From assembly GCA_026686845.1 (NCBI GenBank), contig JAIVEN010000007.1, positions 32,113,001 through 32,177,000 of the forward strand: a stretch of 64,000 nt of DNA. Reading direction: 5' to 3'. The DNA is from Adenanthera pavonina (Eukaryota; Streptophyta; Magnoliopsida; Fabales; Fabaceae). This document shows, piece by piece, positions 1-12,418 of the stretch (positions within the stretch are counted from its first letter, which is position 1; each line of letters begins with the position of its first letter). A program made the translations under genes and the position numbers. The notes below the pieces were generated by a model. It was not told where the DNA came from and searched no databases. It was given only the letters and a program-made list of their open reading frames with translations.

Positions 1-325
1 AAAAATCTATCAATTTTTCCAACCCATCCTGCGGACTGGCCTATAGGCGATAGACTATTTTCCCACCTCTAGACATACCAACTAAGCACCTGCAATATCA
101 CTAATTCTTTATTTGCAGCAAGCCATAAATGTATCCTCAATTATGCATAACAGTAACTAGCCAATCATGCTACATTAACATAAGGTGCCTATAGCCCATT
201 TAAACACTATATATTACTAAAAAGACTTGGTTGCATACATGCAATGGTATGACTATTTAATTTCAAGAAAACAAAAAATTAAATGAAAGCTCATAATGAA
301 TAAAATTCTTACGTATGCTACTCAC

Positions 326-1189
326 CAGAATGACGGCTTTGAGGTGCTCGTGAGTTAAGGGAAGTTCTAGATCATTTTCCTGCTGAATCTTCAGAAGAAC
401 ATCAAGTAGATTCTCCTCTTTATTCTCATTACTTCTCTCTTTGTGATCTTTGATGATGTTTTCCAATATTCCATCATTCAACCTGTGGATCCTTTCAACT
501 TTTGCTCTCATCCCGGTAATCACTTGAAGCACTTTGACAGAAGGAAAGAGATCAACCACTGAAAAACCTCCAAACAGCTTCATTATATCCATCAAAGTAG
601 AAATGAAAGCTTCTTGATCTCTGGACTTCTTACCAAAGGCTGCTCTTGCAGTTACGGAATTTGTGGTCGTGAAAATTTTGTCACTGAGATTGATGATTGA
701 CCCTTCATTAGAGCAGATATCTTTGACAAGTGCAAATACCTCCTCTTCCCTTATGAACCTGAAGGATTGAACTCGCTTTACAGTTAAAAGCTCCAAAGTA
801 CATATTTTTCGGAGTTGCCTCCAATGGTTTCCATGTGGGGAAAAGCCAATGTCTATGTTGTTATATGTGATGATCTTGGCAGCAAGAAGATGAGGCCTAT
901 CGGAGAAGATAAGGTCATGGGTTTTATAAATCTCTTTGGCCATTTCAGAGGAAGTTACTATGACATTGGATGTCTCTCCCAGCTGAAGATGCATTAAGGG
1001 TCCATACTTTTTGGCTAAGTTTCTTAAAGAGTGATGGGGTAGTGACCCTACAATTTGATGGATGTTCCCAATGATAGGTAACTTCCATGGGCCTGGGGGT
1101 AGGGTTTTGATGGATTTCTTGGGTTTTGATCGCTTGTATATCAGAAGAAGGAAGCAAAATAAGGGGAAGAGGAAGATCTGAATGTCCAT
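326..1189 (-). CDS. Cytochrome P450, CYP71 clan (gene A), exon 1; rest of gene outside window
   Basis: Exon 1 of a plant microsomal P450 (CYP71D/CYP71BE-like), a heme-thiolate monooxygenase expected on the ER membrane and using NADPH-P450 reductase. The 288 visible residues start with a hydrophobic anchor (about residues 3-18), then a basic stretch and the proline hinge LPPGP, and include the C-helix WxxxR (HWRQLRKIC). The reading frame is open throughout. The exon ends at CTG|GTGAGT (donor at 325), in phase 0, exactly where gene B is spliced. Positions 1-325 are therefore intron, and similar to the gene B intron near the donor. Exon 2 with the I-helix, ExxR and heme cysteine must lie left of position 1, so function cannot be judged. 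It is about 85-90% similar to gene B exon 1 by eye, a tandem paralogue on the same strand. Substrate unknown. Confidence 0.9.
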
Positions 1190-1235
1190 GATTACAGAAA
1201 TGCCATGTTAATATGTTGTCCAGGGTAGAAGAATG

Positions 1236-1243
1236 CTTTATAA
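1236..1243 (-). promoter_or_regulatory. TATA box of P450 gene A
   Basis: On the minus strand TTATAAAG lies about 50 bases before the start codon of gene A. Gene B has a TATA element at the same distance. Inferred from position and consensus. Confidence 0.5.
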
Positions 1244-1290
1244 CCGCATTGGATTTGTATATTTCAGGCAATGAGTCATTTACCAATAAT

Positions 1291-2380
1291 ATCTTCAGTT
1301 TTAAGCTCAGTGTGATGACTAAGTAGTATTATACTTGGGGGGTCAGTATTCCAAATTTCGGTTCATTCTAAATTGCCACTTAATTTATTTTCTTTCTGAA
1401 GCGGTAATGTAATCTAGTTTTAAATAATAATCAAGTCGGATATAAAAATTTAACAGGAATAACTTATTTGTCTAAATTCAGTATGGGATGTCACTGTTAA
1501 AATGAGATTTTGTTTTTTTGGGTCAACATAGAATAGTATGAGATTACTTTTGAGTTATGTGTAGACATGCCGGATTCAAATTTAACGAAGTGCTTAACGT
1601 TTTTGTGGAAGAGAATCCGTTATTAGAATAATGGATTTGAATCCAGGGTAGAAAAATAGAATCAATCTGATTTAATTTGGATCCACCGAATAAAATTTGT
1701 GATTTTTTTATGGTTTAGTCAAAGGAATTTCTCAAAATAGCTGATCTTTTCCAAACAAAAAATATCTTAAAAAAATAGATCCCATGTGCATGGGATATGT
1801 AGTTATTATATAGTTTATGGATTATTCATTTTTAAGATGCCTTTTTGTCTCGCTCATGTGGACTATTTCATAGCATGATAGCAGTACAAATGAAGTCAGT
1901 TTATGTTATAAAATATCAAGAGATTACTTTTATTGGGTTATGTAAATTGAATCGGTAAAAATTGGCGGGCTATATCGAGGAAAATTGACTAAACCACTAA
2001 AAAATTGTTGAAAAAATCAGCTTGGCCATGTGATTTAGTTTTCTATATCTAACAGATTCGACTGACAAAAATTCGTTGTTTAAGAATATTATAACTGAAA
2101 TTCGGCCGTCATTATCAGTTGATAAACTCATTTCTCAATTCAAATTGGCATATAACTCATGATAGAGATGATAGGTTTGAACCAATTCATATACTTGATT
2201 TGTCCAATTGTTTTTGGTCAGATATTTAATAAAAATTCCAATTCAAACGAAACGTAACGTTAGTCAGTTTAATTAATTATACATACAAATTAGGATAAAA
2301 GCCATATATTGTAGACACTTTATTTATGTTGGTAGTTTAGAAAATAGTGCGAGAGAAAAAATTCTTATATATAAAGATAA
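1291..2380. other. AT-rich intergenic DNA upstream of gene A
   Basis: Upstream flank of gene A. No coding potential, tRNA or recognisable element termini were seen. Confidence 0.5.
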
Positions 2381-2383
2381 GCC

Positions 2384-2592
2384 TATTAAATAAACAATTC
2401 AATATAAAAAAACCTAATACAAGGATCCAAGTCAATGACCCATGAAAATCTAGCCCAATTTTCAAAAGGATCATCGCAGGGCACAAATCTCTACAGCCCA
2501 AGCCCATTGGAAATGAAATGCGATCCATGGAATTCTCATCCACACCTATTCCCAAAAATGTGTTCCATGGCTTGAAGCCGTGTATAAAAGAA

Positions 2593-2632
<40 letters not shown>

Positions 2633-2925
2633 TAAAATCAATAAAAAATTATACTATTCATTAATTATGAATAGTGTGACTTACCTCAAACTTTTTACCA
2701 TACGCATCACTCACCTCCATTGAACATTTGTTTTAAGGAAGAGAATCCATCAAAATATAATAATCCATTGGCAAAAGAAAAATCCTTATATAAGGATCGT
2801 AATCCATGACCCATAAAAATCTAGTCCAATTTTGAAATGAATCGTCGTAGCTCACACGTCTCTACGATCCAAGCCCAGTGGAGATAAAAGCCCTGATCCA
2901 TCAAATTCTCACCCCAGGCCTATTC
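2384..2925. repeat. Diverged direct duplication of about 170 bp
   Basis: The segment 2384-2555 (with GACCCATGAAAATCTAG, a shared TCTCTACRRYCCAAGCCCA stretch and AATTCTCA) recurs in the same orientation at about 2755-2925 with roughly 75-80% identity by eye. A CA/TA microsatellite and an unrelated spacer separate the copies. No protein is encoded. Confidence 0.65.
2593..2634. repeat. (AC)n-(AT)n microsatellite
   Basis: An uninterrupted run of AC dinucleotides followed by AT dinucleotides. Confidence 0.9.
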
Positions 2926-4452
2926 GTTAAAACTAATTACATTGATGTTAGATATTAGTGGAGCTATACAAATAACTAGAGAGAGTGAAAGCAAATATAA
3001 ACTAACTAGACCAATGTTAAATATTAGTGGTGATTATGGGACTAAAGAGAGAACTTAGGATCATTGTTGCTTAATGTAACATCTAAATTTTTATGATTTT
3101 GTTTGAATTCTAGTTTAGAGCATTATTGCATAATTAGAATTAAAAGATCTTAAATATTTTATGTAGATTAAATTAAGGACTAAATTGCAAAGGATGATCA
3201 GGAACGAAATTGTAAAGAAAGTTGGATGACATAATTGAAAATATTAGTTATTAGCAAAAAGACAAAAAAAGGGGTCATAGATGTCATTTTCTCAAACAAT
3301 TTATCTATTCAGTATTTGCTAAGATTGATTATAGGAGATGATTCAGGAAAATTATCGTAGATAATTATACTCTAATAAACAAAATCAGAAAATAGATATA
3401 TTGGGCAAAAAATTGATCCGAAATTCCATAATCTGTAAATTAATAAGAATTAGAAACTAAGTCTAGATCAGGAAACTCAAATATATTATGGCATAAAAAG
3501 AGATACTGAATTTTTTTATAAATTTAAATAACCATAGAATCGGTCCAATGAATATTGGGCCAAAACCAGAGTTTGAACCTAGTAAGATAGCACCAGTTTC
3601 TTAATGGGTCAAGAGTACTATTCATGGAGACCCAATAAAGGTATAGAAAACCATAATAGGCCAGCGATGATTTTTGGAGGCCCAAAAGTATTATTAACAA
3701 GAATAGCTCAAACAATGTCAAGAAAGGATAAAGAGCTCAATCAGCCCAATTCAATCGATTCCCAGACTGATTAAATTATAGGTGACCCAGTAGACTATGA
3801 AATAATCAAGAATAAGTCTAAAATAATTTTAGAAGGTTTATAATAATTATCTATGTAGAGAGGTTTTAGGAAAAATTAACCAGAACTAATTTTATCGGTG
3901 TTTTCAGTTAGAGCTCAATAAGATAAAATATCTTCTAAAATAAATTATATAGGCTTAGAAATGATTAATTAAGATTATAATGTGTTTGACATTCATATTT
4001 TAAATATATTTATACATGAAAAATTTTATCAGACAAAATTTACATAATCAGAGCCTGAAAACTCAGTATATGTTGAAATTGGGCCTAGAATTAAATGGTT
4101 TAAGTCCAAATAATTAAAGGCATCATCTTGAGCTGAATTTGGACTCAAAATGGTGTGCAAATAAGAAGAAAAAGGAGTGGAGAAGAGTTAACCACCATGC
4201 ATGATATTATTTCAAAGATTAAATGTCAAAATTGGAAGTTTGGATTAAATAAACTTATGTAAACATAATGATGCAATATTTATCTTATTTGGAGATAAAA
4301 GTGGCATCCAAATTAATGATAAGAGAGGAAAAATTAATTAGAAAACAATTATGTGAAGAAATTATGTGTAGGGTAGAGAAAAGAGATGATGTAATGTAAT
4401 TTTGGTCCTTAGATCAAAATTTAATCTAATAAATGGAGTTACTTCGTGTTGC

Positions 4453-4462
4453 CTATAAATAG
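4453..4462 (+). promoter_or_regulatory. TATA box of the solo LTR
   Basis: CTATAAATAG in the second half of the LTR, about 30 bp before the CCCACCATTCTTCAC stretch where LTR transcription could start. The hAT MITE sits just downstream of it. Confidence 0.5.
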
Positions 4463-4489
4463 GCTCTTCCTCCCCACCATTCTTCACAC

Positions 4490-5064
4490 TAGGGCTAAAC
4501 AAGTTGGCCCGGTGCCCGGTTGGCGTGGTCCAACCTGACCACATCGGGCCAAATTTCGGACCAGGCCGGGGTTAGGGCCAGACACCCTAACCCCAGCCTG
4601 GCTTGACATATATATATATATATATATTTCAATTATTTTATATATCTTAATTGATTTTATAGAATTTTTATTCTTTATGTATCTAATATAATATATTTAC
4701 TATGTAAATATTATGAAAATATTTTAAGATTTTAATGTTTCAAATTTTTTTAAATTTTGAATTATTTTTTTAAATTAATATTTATGTAAAAATAATGTAT
4801 AATAATTAAATATTCATAAATTTTGAAAAAATTTATTTTTTTTCTAAGATTATTTTTTAAGAAAATTTATTTTTAAGTATAAATAAGTATATTTTTATTA
4901 TTAAATATTTTTTTTATTTTTTAATTTTTTAAAAATATATATATATAGTAACCGGCCAGCCCAGTACTTGCCCCCGGTACTGGCCCGATACTAGACTAAA
5001 AAATATCAAGTTGGGCATCGGGCAGGGGTCAAACCCGGCCCGACCTGACCCATGATCACCCCTA
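4490..5064. mobile_element. hAT-type MITE (575 bp)
   Basis: Termini are imperfect inverted repeats (TAGGGCTAAACAAGTTGG on the left, TAGGGGTGATCATGGGTC read inward from the right). They are flanked by a perfect 8-bp duplication CTTCACAC at 4482-4489 and 5065-5072, the hAT length. Both ends are GC-rich (GCCCGGT, GGCCCG runs) and the middle is almost pure A/T. No ORF. Inserted in the solo LTR, so younger than it. Confidence 0.85.
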
Positions 5065-6062
5065 CTTCACACCAAAAATGAAAATCCATCATATATTAGT
5101 GAGAGAGTGAGTTATAGAGAGAAGGAGGAGAAGAGGAAAGGAATGTTTGCAAGTTTAAGGTAATATCTTTTCCCTTTCTTGCATTTTATTTCTAAATAGT
5201 TGTTTAAATCTTATATTTCTATAATTGATAGGTAGAAAATATGTTTATGTTATAAATATGATGATGATGTTGGATCAAAATGGTGAAAAAATAATGAACA
5301 TGCTATAAATTTTGCATGAACAAGCATGAACATATAAAGAACATGATGAATATGCTAAAAAATGCATTTTGATCATAAATGTTACCATGTCAAAATGAAA
5401 TTATGTTTCTTGCAACTATTTCTAAATATTATGCTAAGAATGAGATTATGATGTTATTGGGATTTTCATAAATTTTATTTCAACAAATATCTAACTATGA
5501 TTAGGTCCAAATCATGTGAAAGATAAGGAGAAGGATTCACGAAGAATATTTAGTAATAGGAAGGATATTTTGGATGTTTATATAACATTAAAGTTCAATG
5601 ACAATCTATGTTAGAATTATATAAATTACATGTGACTCCTAGACAATGAATAAAGTTTGTTTTGGATCAATTTTATGTGTTATATGACTACTATTAAGAG
5701 AATGATATTATAGAATTTTATGGAATGAAATTTGGAAAAGTTAGGATAAAATTACAAGTAAATTCATGAAATTTACTGTAGCTATTTTCCCAATAAAATT
5801 TCAAATTAATATTTTTCTATGATAGAGTATTTTAAGAGATGAATTTAGCAATTTGAACCACTCTTAAAAGATTTTTCTAAAATTAGTTATAATTTATTAA
5901 AGTTCAGCCAAATTATTATAGTTATCAAATGAATGACAACTTTTGGCAATTTTTGGAATTTTTTGAATTTGGCCCAAATTTACTTCCAAATGCTTCTAAT
6001 TGGAACCCAAACCACTAAAGACGAATAGTAAATGATTTTTAAGATTAAGGTTTGACACTTAA

Positions 6063-6525
6063 CTCTTTTCCTAGAATATAAATTACTAATAAATAAGATT
6101 TGGTTGATAAAGAAATCAATAAAAATAAATATTGGTAAGTAGAATGGAATTCATGGATTAATTATATTTAGTGATAGTTAAGGGTTCAATTTTACCTATC
6201 AAAACTTTTTATGTCTCAAATAAGTATATAACTTGGTTAATTACACAATTTCTCATCAATTTCTTATTCAAGCCATAAATTGCTGATTATGTGAAGTTAA
6301 GGAGTGTATTTCTATCTCATTAGTAAAACCATTCATTCAAATTTGCAAATTTCAAGTTCACACACAATCATTGAAGATCTAGTCCAATTTCAAGCCTTCA
6401 TTACCCCAATCAATCCAAAATTAATGGCTAATCAACAAGAAAATATGAAGAACACAAATGAGTAAATATATAAACCATTAAATAGCAATAAAGCGGAAAA
6501 CAAGCATCATTATTCAATAACAAAA
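6063..6525. other. Unassigned intergenic stretch
   Basis: Right flank of the solo LTR. No gene or terminus recognised. Confidence 0.4.
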
Positions 6526-9500
6526 TCTATATATATTTTATAACTAATTATATTTATTTTTTTCATATCTAACTATATCTATTTCGTTTAAATTATATGT
6601 AACTTTTTGTATAATTTATTTATGCATTTTAATATTTTCTAAAAAAATTTCCATAAAAACCTTCTAAATTCAAATGTCCTAAAATATATAATTAGATTTT
6701 TTGTTTAGGATTATATTTTTAAGATCTATTTCAATTAATTATAATATTTATTTATGTGTTTTAATTTGTTCATAACTAATTATATATGTTTCGTTTAACT
6801 TATATATGTAATTTTTTATATAAATTATTTGCGTGTTTTAATATGTCTCAGAAAAATCTCTTTAAAAGCTTTAAAACATAACTAATTATATTTATTTAGT
6901 TTAAATTGAGAAAAAATTGTATAAATTTTTGTGATGTCTAACAACTTTTTCTATATATAAGTTTTTACATTTAATTCAAAATCATTACTTCTGAATTTCT
7001 CTCTCTCTATACATTTCAAACTAAAGTTGTCTTCTCTTTAGTAATTTTTATTCCATGCATATTTGCTTTTATATCTCATCAATTACCAAGAATTTTTTTT
7101 TCTTTTTTCAAAATCTAGATATTGCAATTTTATGCTTTGAAATCTCTACTTTATAGTTAAAACCTATTATTTTATTTCATATTTTGAAATTAAAAACACC
7201 AAATTAATAACATTCTTTTAATCATAATCAATGTTTATCCTTTTTAAATCTTATGTATTTTAATTTTTTACTAAAAAAATCTCCTTAAACGATATTTTTA
7301 GTAAGATAGTATTTGATTTTATAATTTAAAATTAAAAAATTAAATCTTAAGAGATTCTTTTAGTTATAAACAATTATTTATATTTTTGTTATCTTCTTCT
7401 ATTATTTATATATTTATATGCTTCAATTTTTCCATAAAAATAGCGTTAAAAATCTTTTAAAGCGACATCTTATTATTTGATTTTATAATTTAAAATTATA
7501 AGAACTAAAGTGTTATTAATTATAACTAATTGATATATTTTATTTTTTTTATTATTTGTATATTCAGGAGTTTTAGATTTTTTGAATTTTAATTCAATTT
7601 TTTCTTTGTACAAAAAAATTTTTTTTTCTTCAAAATATTCAGTCTCTTTGTCTCTGAATCTTTTTTTTAATGAATAGATAGTTTTTCTTTTTATCTTTTT
7701 TTTATATATTATAAGGGATTGAACATTTGACCTCTACACATATTATACTCCACTCTTATTACTTAAACTAGTTTTAGGTGTCAACTTTTCTTTTTCTTTT
7801 TATTTTTATCTTTTCTAAGTATCATTCTTTTATAATCTCCATCTTTTCTTTCAATTTTAGTATGTTAGATATTAAAAATTTGAGCAAAATATGGAGAAGA
7901 TGAGTTTCTTCCCTTTTTTTTTATTTTCTATAAACCAAATTGCAAAGTTTACTCTTAGAATTGATTATATATAATATTTAAGATCCATTTTAAGTAATGA
8001 AATTCTTTTATTTTTGTATTTGTAATCTTCTAGCATTCAGTATTAAGCTGACAGAAAAAATCTAACGAGATTGATAAGACCTTAAATCAAGTATAACCAT
8101 GATTAAAGTGTTGTGAAGGAAGAAGACTTTTTGCTTATTTTACAAATCTATGAACTTTCTGCTAATATTAATTGCAGCAATAGTCAAATCTAATTTGAAA
8201 TTACAAAATGAAATCAAATACAGATACAACTACAAGCTCAATTTCATGGGATTAACGGTTGAAATTGATTGGGTAATAATAGTCGTGATTGGAGTTATTG
8301 GTAACAAAAATGATATGATAGGATTCAATCAAAAGGAAAAAAAAAATCTTATCACTTTATAGAATTCACTTCTAAATTTATTAATTAAGTTTACAAATTA
8401 TTATTTAATTAATTAGGAATTTTTTTATCAATGGTGGATCTCACAGCTCACATATATTATTTTATTTTGTAATTTAAAATTGTAAGGATTAAATTTTATG
8501 AGATATCATTAATCATAACTAATTAATTTTAACATATATAATTCATATATATATATATATTGGCCATAATATATATCTATATTATATATACACCTATTTA
8601 AAATTTTGAATATTAATTTTTTTAAATTGAAATCCATATATTTAATAATTTGGTCTACAAAAATTTCTTGAATAGTTTTCAATTAAAAATTGAATATTTA
8701 ACAATTTTAATATTAAAATCAACTACTATAAATAATATGAGTTTCAATATTATTCATAAAACAATATTAAGTTTAATATAATATTGGTATAAATATATGT
8801 ATAATATATATAAAGGAAACCAAAACTAAAAAAATAATTTAATAACGGTAAGATCTTCTTGGTTATTATTCATAAATAAAATTTATTTGATATCTTTGAC
8901 AAAAAAATTATCTATTTGGAATCATATTGATTTTGAATTTTTATAATAAAATTTAATGAGCATAATGGGAAAATTTTCTATTTGATATCAATGTGATTTT
9001 TATTTCGTGATATATATATATATATACATACACACACATATGAATATTATATTATATACAACAAAATAAACTTTTACTTACTAATGGGGGTTGGATATAG
9101 TGGATGGAACTAGTTCTTCATAACGTGACGAACCAAGGTTCAAATCTTCGCTAAGAGAGGTGCCCACATGCTTGACCCCATCTCGAACAGGATTGCCTCT
9201 AATAGGAGGATACCTGTGGTTTATCTAAAAAATAAAATAATAAATTTTTATTTTATAATATATTACAACTAATCAACATTAAATTTATTTTAACCTAAAC
9301 TTGACTTAACTATATCTATTAAAAAATTAAACATGATATATATTTTAATGTACAAAACTATTAACCGTGCTTACATGAATCATCTAATTATTTTCTAAAA
9401 TTTCATATATAAGATCAACATAATAATTATATATAATTTTATGATTGAATTAATATAATTTATTTGCTGAATTTAGTTAGTAAACAAAATAGTTCATTTG

Positions 9501-10514
9501 TTATATCATTCTTTATAGCAATAAGATGTAGCAAAAAAATTATTAATGAAATAGGGATAGATCCAAAATAAAAACTATTGAAAACTAAATTTCTTCCTTA
9601 AAAAATTAACATATATATATATATATATTGTTATTTAAAATTTTATATCTTTCAGATTTATTATAATTTTTTAAAAATAATTATATAAGGTGGGAAAGAT
9701 AATTAAGTAAAAATTATGTATTATAATATTAAATTTTTAAATTAATTGAAAAGTTGTTTTTAAATTAAAATAAATTTCCTATTTTGGTCGCATTGTGTAA
9801 TTTCCCCAATAAAAAAAGTATAGGAAACAAAGAAATCAGGATATCAATATATATGTTAATTATACTTATAGGGAATATTTAGTTAGTAGTAAATATATTA
9901 AGTAATTTGGTTTTTGCCCTATCTTATCACAAAAAAAAATCTTAAAATAAGCTGTGAGGGTTATATAGGATTAACGGTATGGATTAGTTGGGGTACAAAG
10001 TGTTAACAGGATATCGGATGGTTTAAAAAAATATTAGTAAAACATGTGTAGTGTTAGATAGTATTTGCTCTGCTTTAACTTGTATTTATGCATGGTTAAC
10101 TTTATATGTAAAGTAGACATAAGTTAAAGATACTAATTATAATTGGACTATTGATGAGATTAAACAACTATTAAATAAAGTTTGGATTGTTACTTTGAAA
10201 TGAATTTATCATGATTTCTATCAATCAACTAATTGACTTGCAATGGATGCTTAGAATTTTACTTAAGAAATTAATTATCTTGACAGGGTCCTCTTGAGTG
10301 TACGAAGAAAAATAATACTTATAACTTTATTTTTTGAAATTAATAAATTCTAAATCTTTTGAACCTGTATTTTAATTTAAATTAATTTAAAGTTATTTTT
10401 TAATTTGATTTTCTAATACTTAATTTTACTATTTATTATATATTTTTATATTTAAATATTTTTTAAATATTTATTTTTTAAAGCATATAACTAACTGCAT
10501 GGGTGCATGTCTAG
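6526..10514 (+). mobile_element. Possible non-autonomous Helitron
   Basis: Left edge reads A|TCTATATATATTTTATAAC and right edge GCATGGGTGCATGTCTAG|T. That gives a 5' TC, a 3' CTAG (CTRR), a weak GCATG/CATGC hairpin about 3 bp before it, and A/T host bases, as in Helitrons. The interior is very AT-rich with diverged repeats of about 235 bp (6538 and 6773), again near 7300-7500 and 8455, each with a TAACTAATTATAT-type core. No Rep/helicase ORF. The hairpin is poor and TC...CTAG is a weak signature, so this could instead be ordinary AT-rich DNA. Confidence 0.3.
9083..9240 (+). mobile_element. SINE-like element (tRNA-derived)
   Basis: Much less AT-rich than its surroundings. It has an A-box-like TGGATATAGTGG and a B-box-like GGTTCAAATC about 40 bp downstream (pol III promoter arrangement), then GGAGGATACCTGTGGTTTATCTAAAAAATAAAATAA, the usual style of 3' end in eudicot SINEs. 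A clear target duplication was not found. Confidence 0.45.
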
Positions 10515-10914
10515 TTTCTTATGAACTCATAAAATTAGTTAGAATTAAAAAATATGAATTAATCTTTTCCTTCACTTGCACTTTTTTTTAAATTTTGAAA
10601 AAATATAATCGATCCTCAAATATATTACTTACACAGCAACGATATTTTTACTATTACCACTCAAATATAAATATATCACATTAATTTGTCAATTAAAAGA
10701 TCAAATTAAAAATATTTCTCAAGGTTAATTTTTTTTAGAAGTAATGAATGAATGAATTTTATTTTGCTGGATAAAACTTAGCTCAACCTAGATCTACAAT
10801 ATGCTCAGTTTAACTTGCATTTTATTTCTCAATTTTCAGCTGTCATTGGATATTTGCACTTTTGCACGCGAAATGCAAGCCAATACCGAACACACACACA
10901 CACATACAGGTGTC

Positions 10915-11455
10915 AAATAACAAAAAATTGTTTAACGATAATTTCGGGTTATGAAGACGTACTAGGGCTGGGTATTCTATTTTATTTGTGTAACTCTCTT
11001 GGTTAATTTTCTGAACATAAGGCCATATTATTTACTTATTTATTTTAAACCATCAATAAAGTTTTGCAACAACTAGAACTAAACGATAAAGGCAGAACAA
11101 GTCGGATAAGTACCGACATTTGAGAACATATCATTGAGGCAAGTATAGAACTTGAGTTGATAAGCCAGTGGGACTAGCAAGAGATTTCCCTTTCTTCTTA
11201 CGCTACCACCATATGTCTCAGACATGTCAAATTCTTCATGAGTGATTCCATTTGGCAACTTCAAACCAAAATAATGAAGCGAATTAGCAGGGATCGAGAA
11301 GTTCAATGGAGGGCATAGTAAAGTTAATTCCAGGACATACTCTCCTTTCAACACCAACTGATATATTCTCAAAGTTTGTTCCTTTGAAATCAGTGGGATG
11401 ATCAGAAGAAAAAAATCTCGGACTTAAAAGTCTTGCTTTGCTGAATTTAAGTTTT
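10915..11455 (-). pseudogene. CYP71-like P450 exon 2 remnant with 3' UTR
   Basis: The minus strand matches gene B exon 2 from the region after PxRF to the C-terminus. The heme-loop codons for R-x-C-P-G-I-N-F are recognisable near 11310-11345. A small insertion/substitution (around 11285-11300) then shifts the frame, after which KLPNGITHEEFDMSE and RRKGNLLLVPLAYQ are in frame with each other. The gene B stop codon is lost. The matching 3' flank (10920-11075) aligns to 29320-29510 with many shared words, e.g. ATTTCGGGTTA and TTTTAAACCATCAATAA. The rest of the gene is absent. This shows a former third tandem copy. Confidence 0.85.
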
Positions 11456-11519
11456 ATAAGCATCTAATAGTTGGTGATTATTTAAAAAAGTACTAACAGA
11501 AAGTGAGATAATAGAAGTA

Positions 11520-11645
11520 AGAAGAGCTTTATTGTTGGCACTTAACCGCCAATAAAAACTATCTTTTATGTTGGCATTCAAACCGTAAGTTCAAAATCTC
11601 AACAAAAGTAAAAAATAACTATTTATAAAAGCCCATTTTGGTGGA
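11520..11645 (+). mobile_element. Relic of a CACTA right end
   Basis: Contains CCGCCAATAAAA and a stretch ending AAAAGCCCATTTT. It matches the last about 60 bp of the CACTA element ending at 19251, but lacks the terminal GTAGTG. Probably a truncated relative. Confidence 0.5.
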
Positions 11646-11691
11646 ATGTCTAACTATCTTGGGCACAGAAATTTTTTTTAACAACATATCT

Positions 11692-12075
11692 TGAGCAAAG
11701 AATTGGTGAATTGATTTTTCTTTTCCTGCTTGAAATCCAACCCGACCCATGTTTGTTAGCCCGCCCGATCATGTGATGTGCTGGGATATCACAAGTTGGA
11801 TTGCCATTGGCGTATTCATCACCCAACACGTGTGTGTGTGTGTAGATAGAAAGAAAAATAGTTCGACGGTGAGGTGAAAGAGAAGGACGAAGCAGTTTGT
11901 TTGTATCAGCGAATACAGGTGGTTTTTCATCTGATTGAAAATTGATTAATACTTTCTTTAATTAACTAGATTTTAAATCTGTATAAAGATTGAAATAAAT
12001 TTTACTATTCATAATAACTAATTAATAATAATATTTTTTATAAATTTTATAATATATCGATATATAGACTAAGCA
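11692..12075. repeat. Duplicated segment, copy 1
   Basis: About 385 bp with about 90% identity to 20530-20891, from GCAAAGAATTGG to AGACTAAG. No ORF of note. Contains a short GT run at 11830. Copy 1 shows the empty version of the site where the Harbinger element sits in copy 2. Confidence 0.8.
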
Positions 12076-12244
12076 GACTTTTTTTTTTGGACAATATGTT
12101 CAGCGGTCAAGGATTGCGGCATTTTTTTATTTTATACTTTATTTTATAAAAAAATGCGACTAATTAAACTCAATTCATTGCATTTTATATTCGCCTCTGC
12201 CATATCAACGTCATTATTTTGGGCTATCGTCTCTGTCAAATTTA

Positions 12245-12415
12245 GTGCCTGTTTGGTTTATCTTTTTATAAAAATATTTTTAAAATAATCACAGTTTATA
12301 AAAATAAAATTTGAATAAAAATAGATAAATTTACTAAAAAGTTATTTGGATAAAAAAAAAAAATAATCATTAGAAAATACAATTACATTTTAAAAAATGA
12401 GAACCAAACAGTCAC
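12245..12415. mobile_element. Tourist-like (PIF/Harbinger) MITE, 171 bp
   Basis: Terminal inverted repeats GTGCCTGTTTGGTT and GTGACTGTTTGGTT (read inward) are flanked by TTA on both sides (12242-12244, 12416-12418), the Harbinger-type duplication. The middle is A/T-rich and non-coding. Confidence 0.8.
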
Positions 12416-12418
12416 TTA

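Larger units (their letters stand above)
3075..6057 (+). mobile_element. Solo LTR, Ty3/gypsy type, with nested hAT MITE
   Basis: Begins TGTAACATCT and ends GTTTGACA, obeying the TG...CA rule, and is flanked by a perfect 5-bp duplication CTTAA (3070-3074 and 6058-6062). No internal domain or second LTR exists between these sites, so it is a solo LTR left by LTR-LTR recombination. Length is 2983 bp, or about 2400 bp without the MITE. The TGTAACA start and length suit plant gypsy LTRs. A TATA box at 4453-4462 followed by a pyrimidine-rich stretch supports plus-strand orientation. Assignment to gypsy is by inference; no coding domain is present. Confidence 0.8.

Noticed and set aside
815..997. 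Plus-strand frames over P450 exon 1
   Set aside because: Antisense shadows of the P450 coding frame; the same holds at 29731-30042, 31109-31315 and 31425-31628.
9083..9240. Intact tRNA gene
   Set aside because: A/B-box-like words are present but no cloverleaf or anticodon arm; a SINE fits better.
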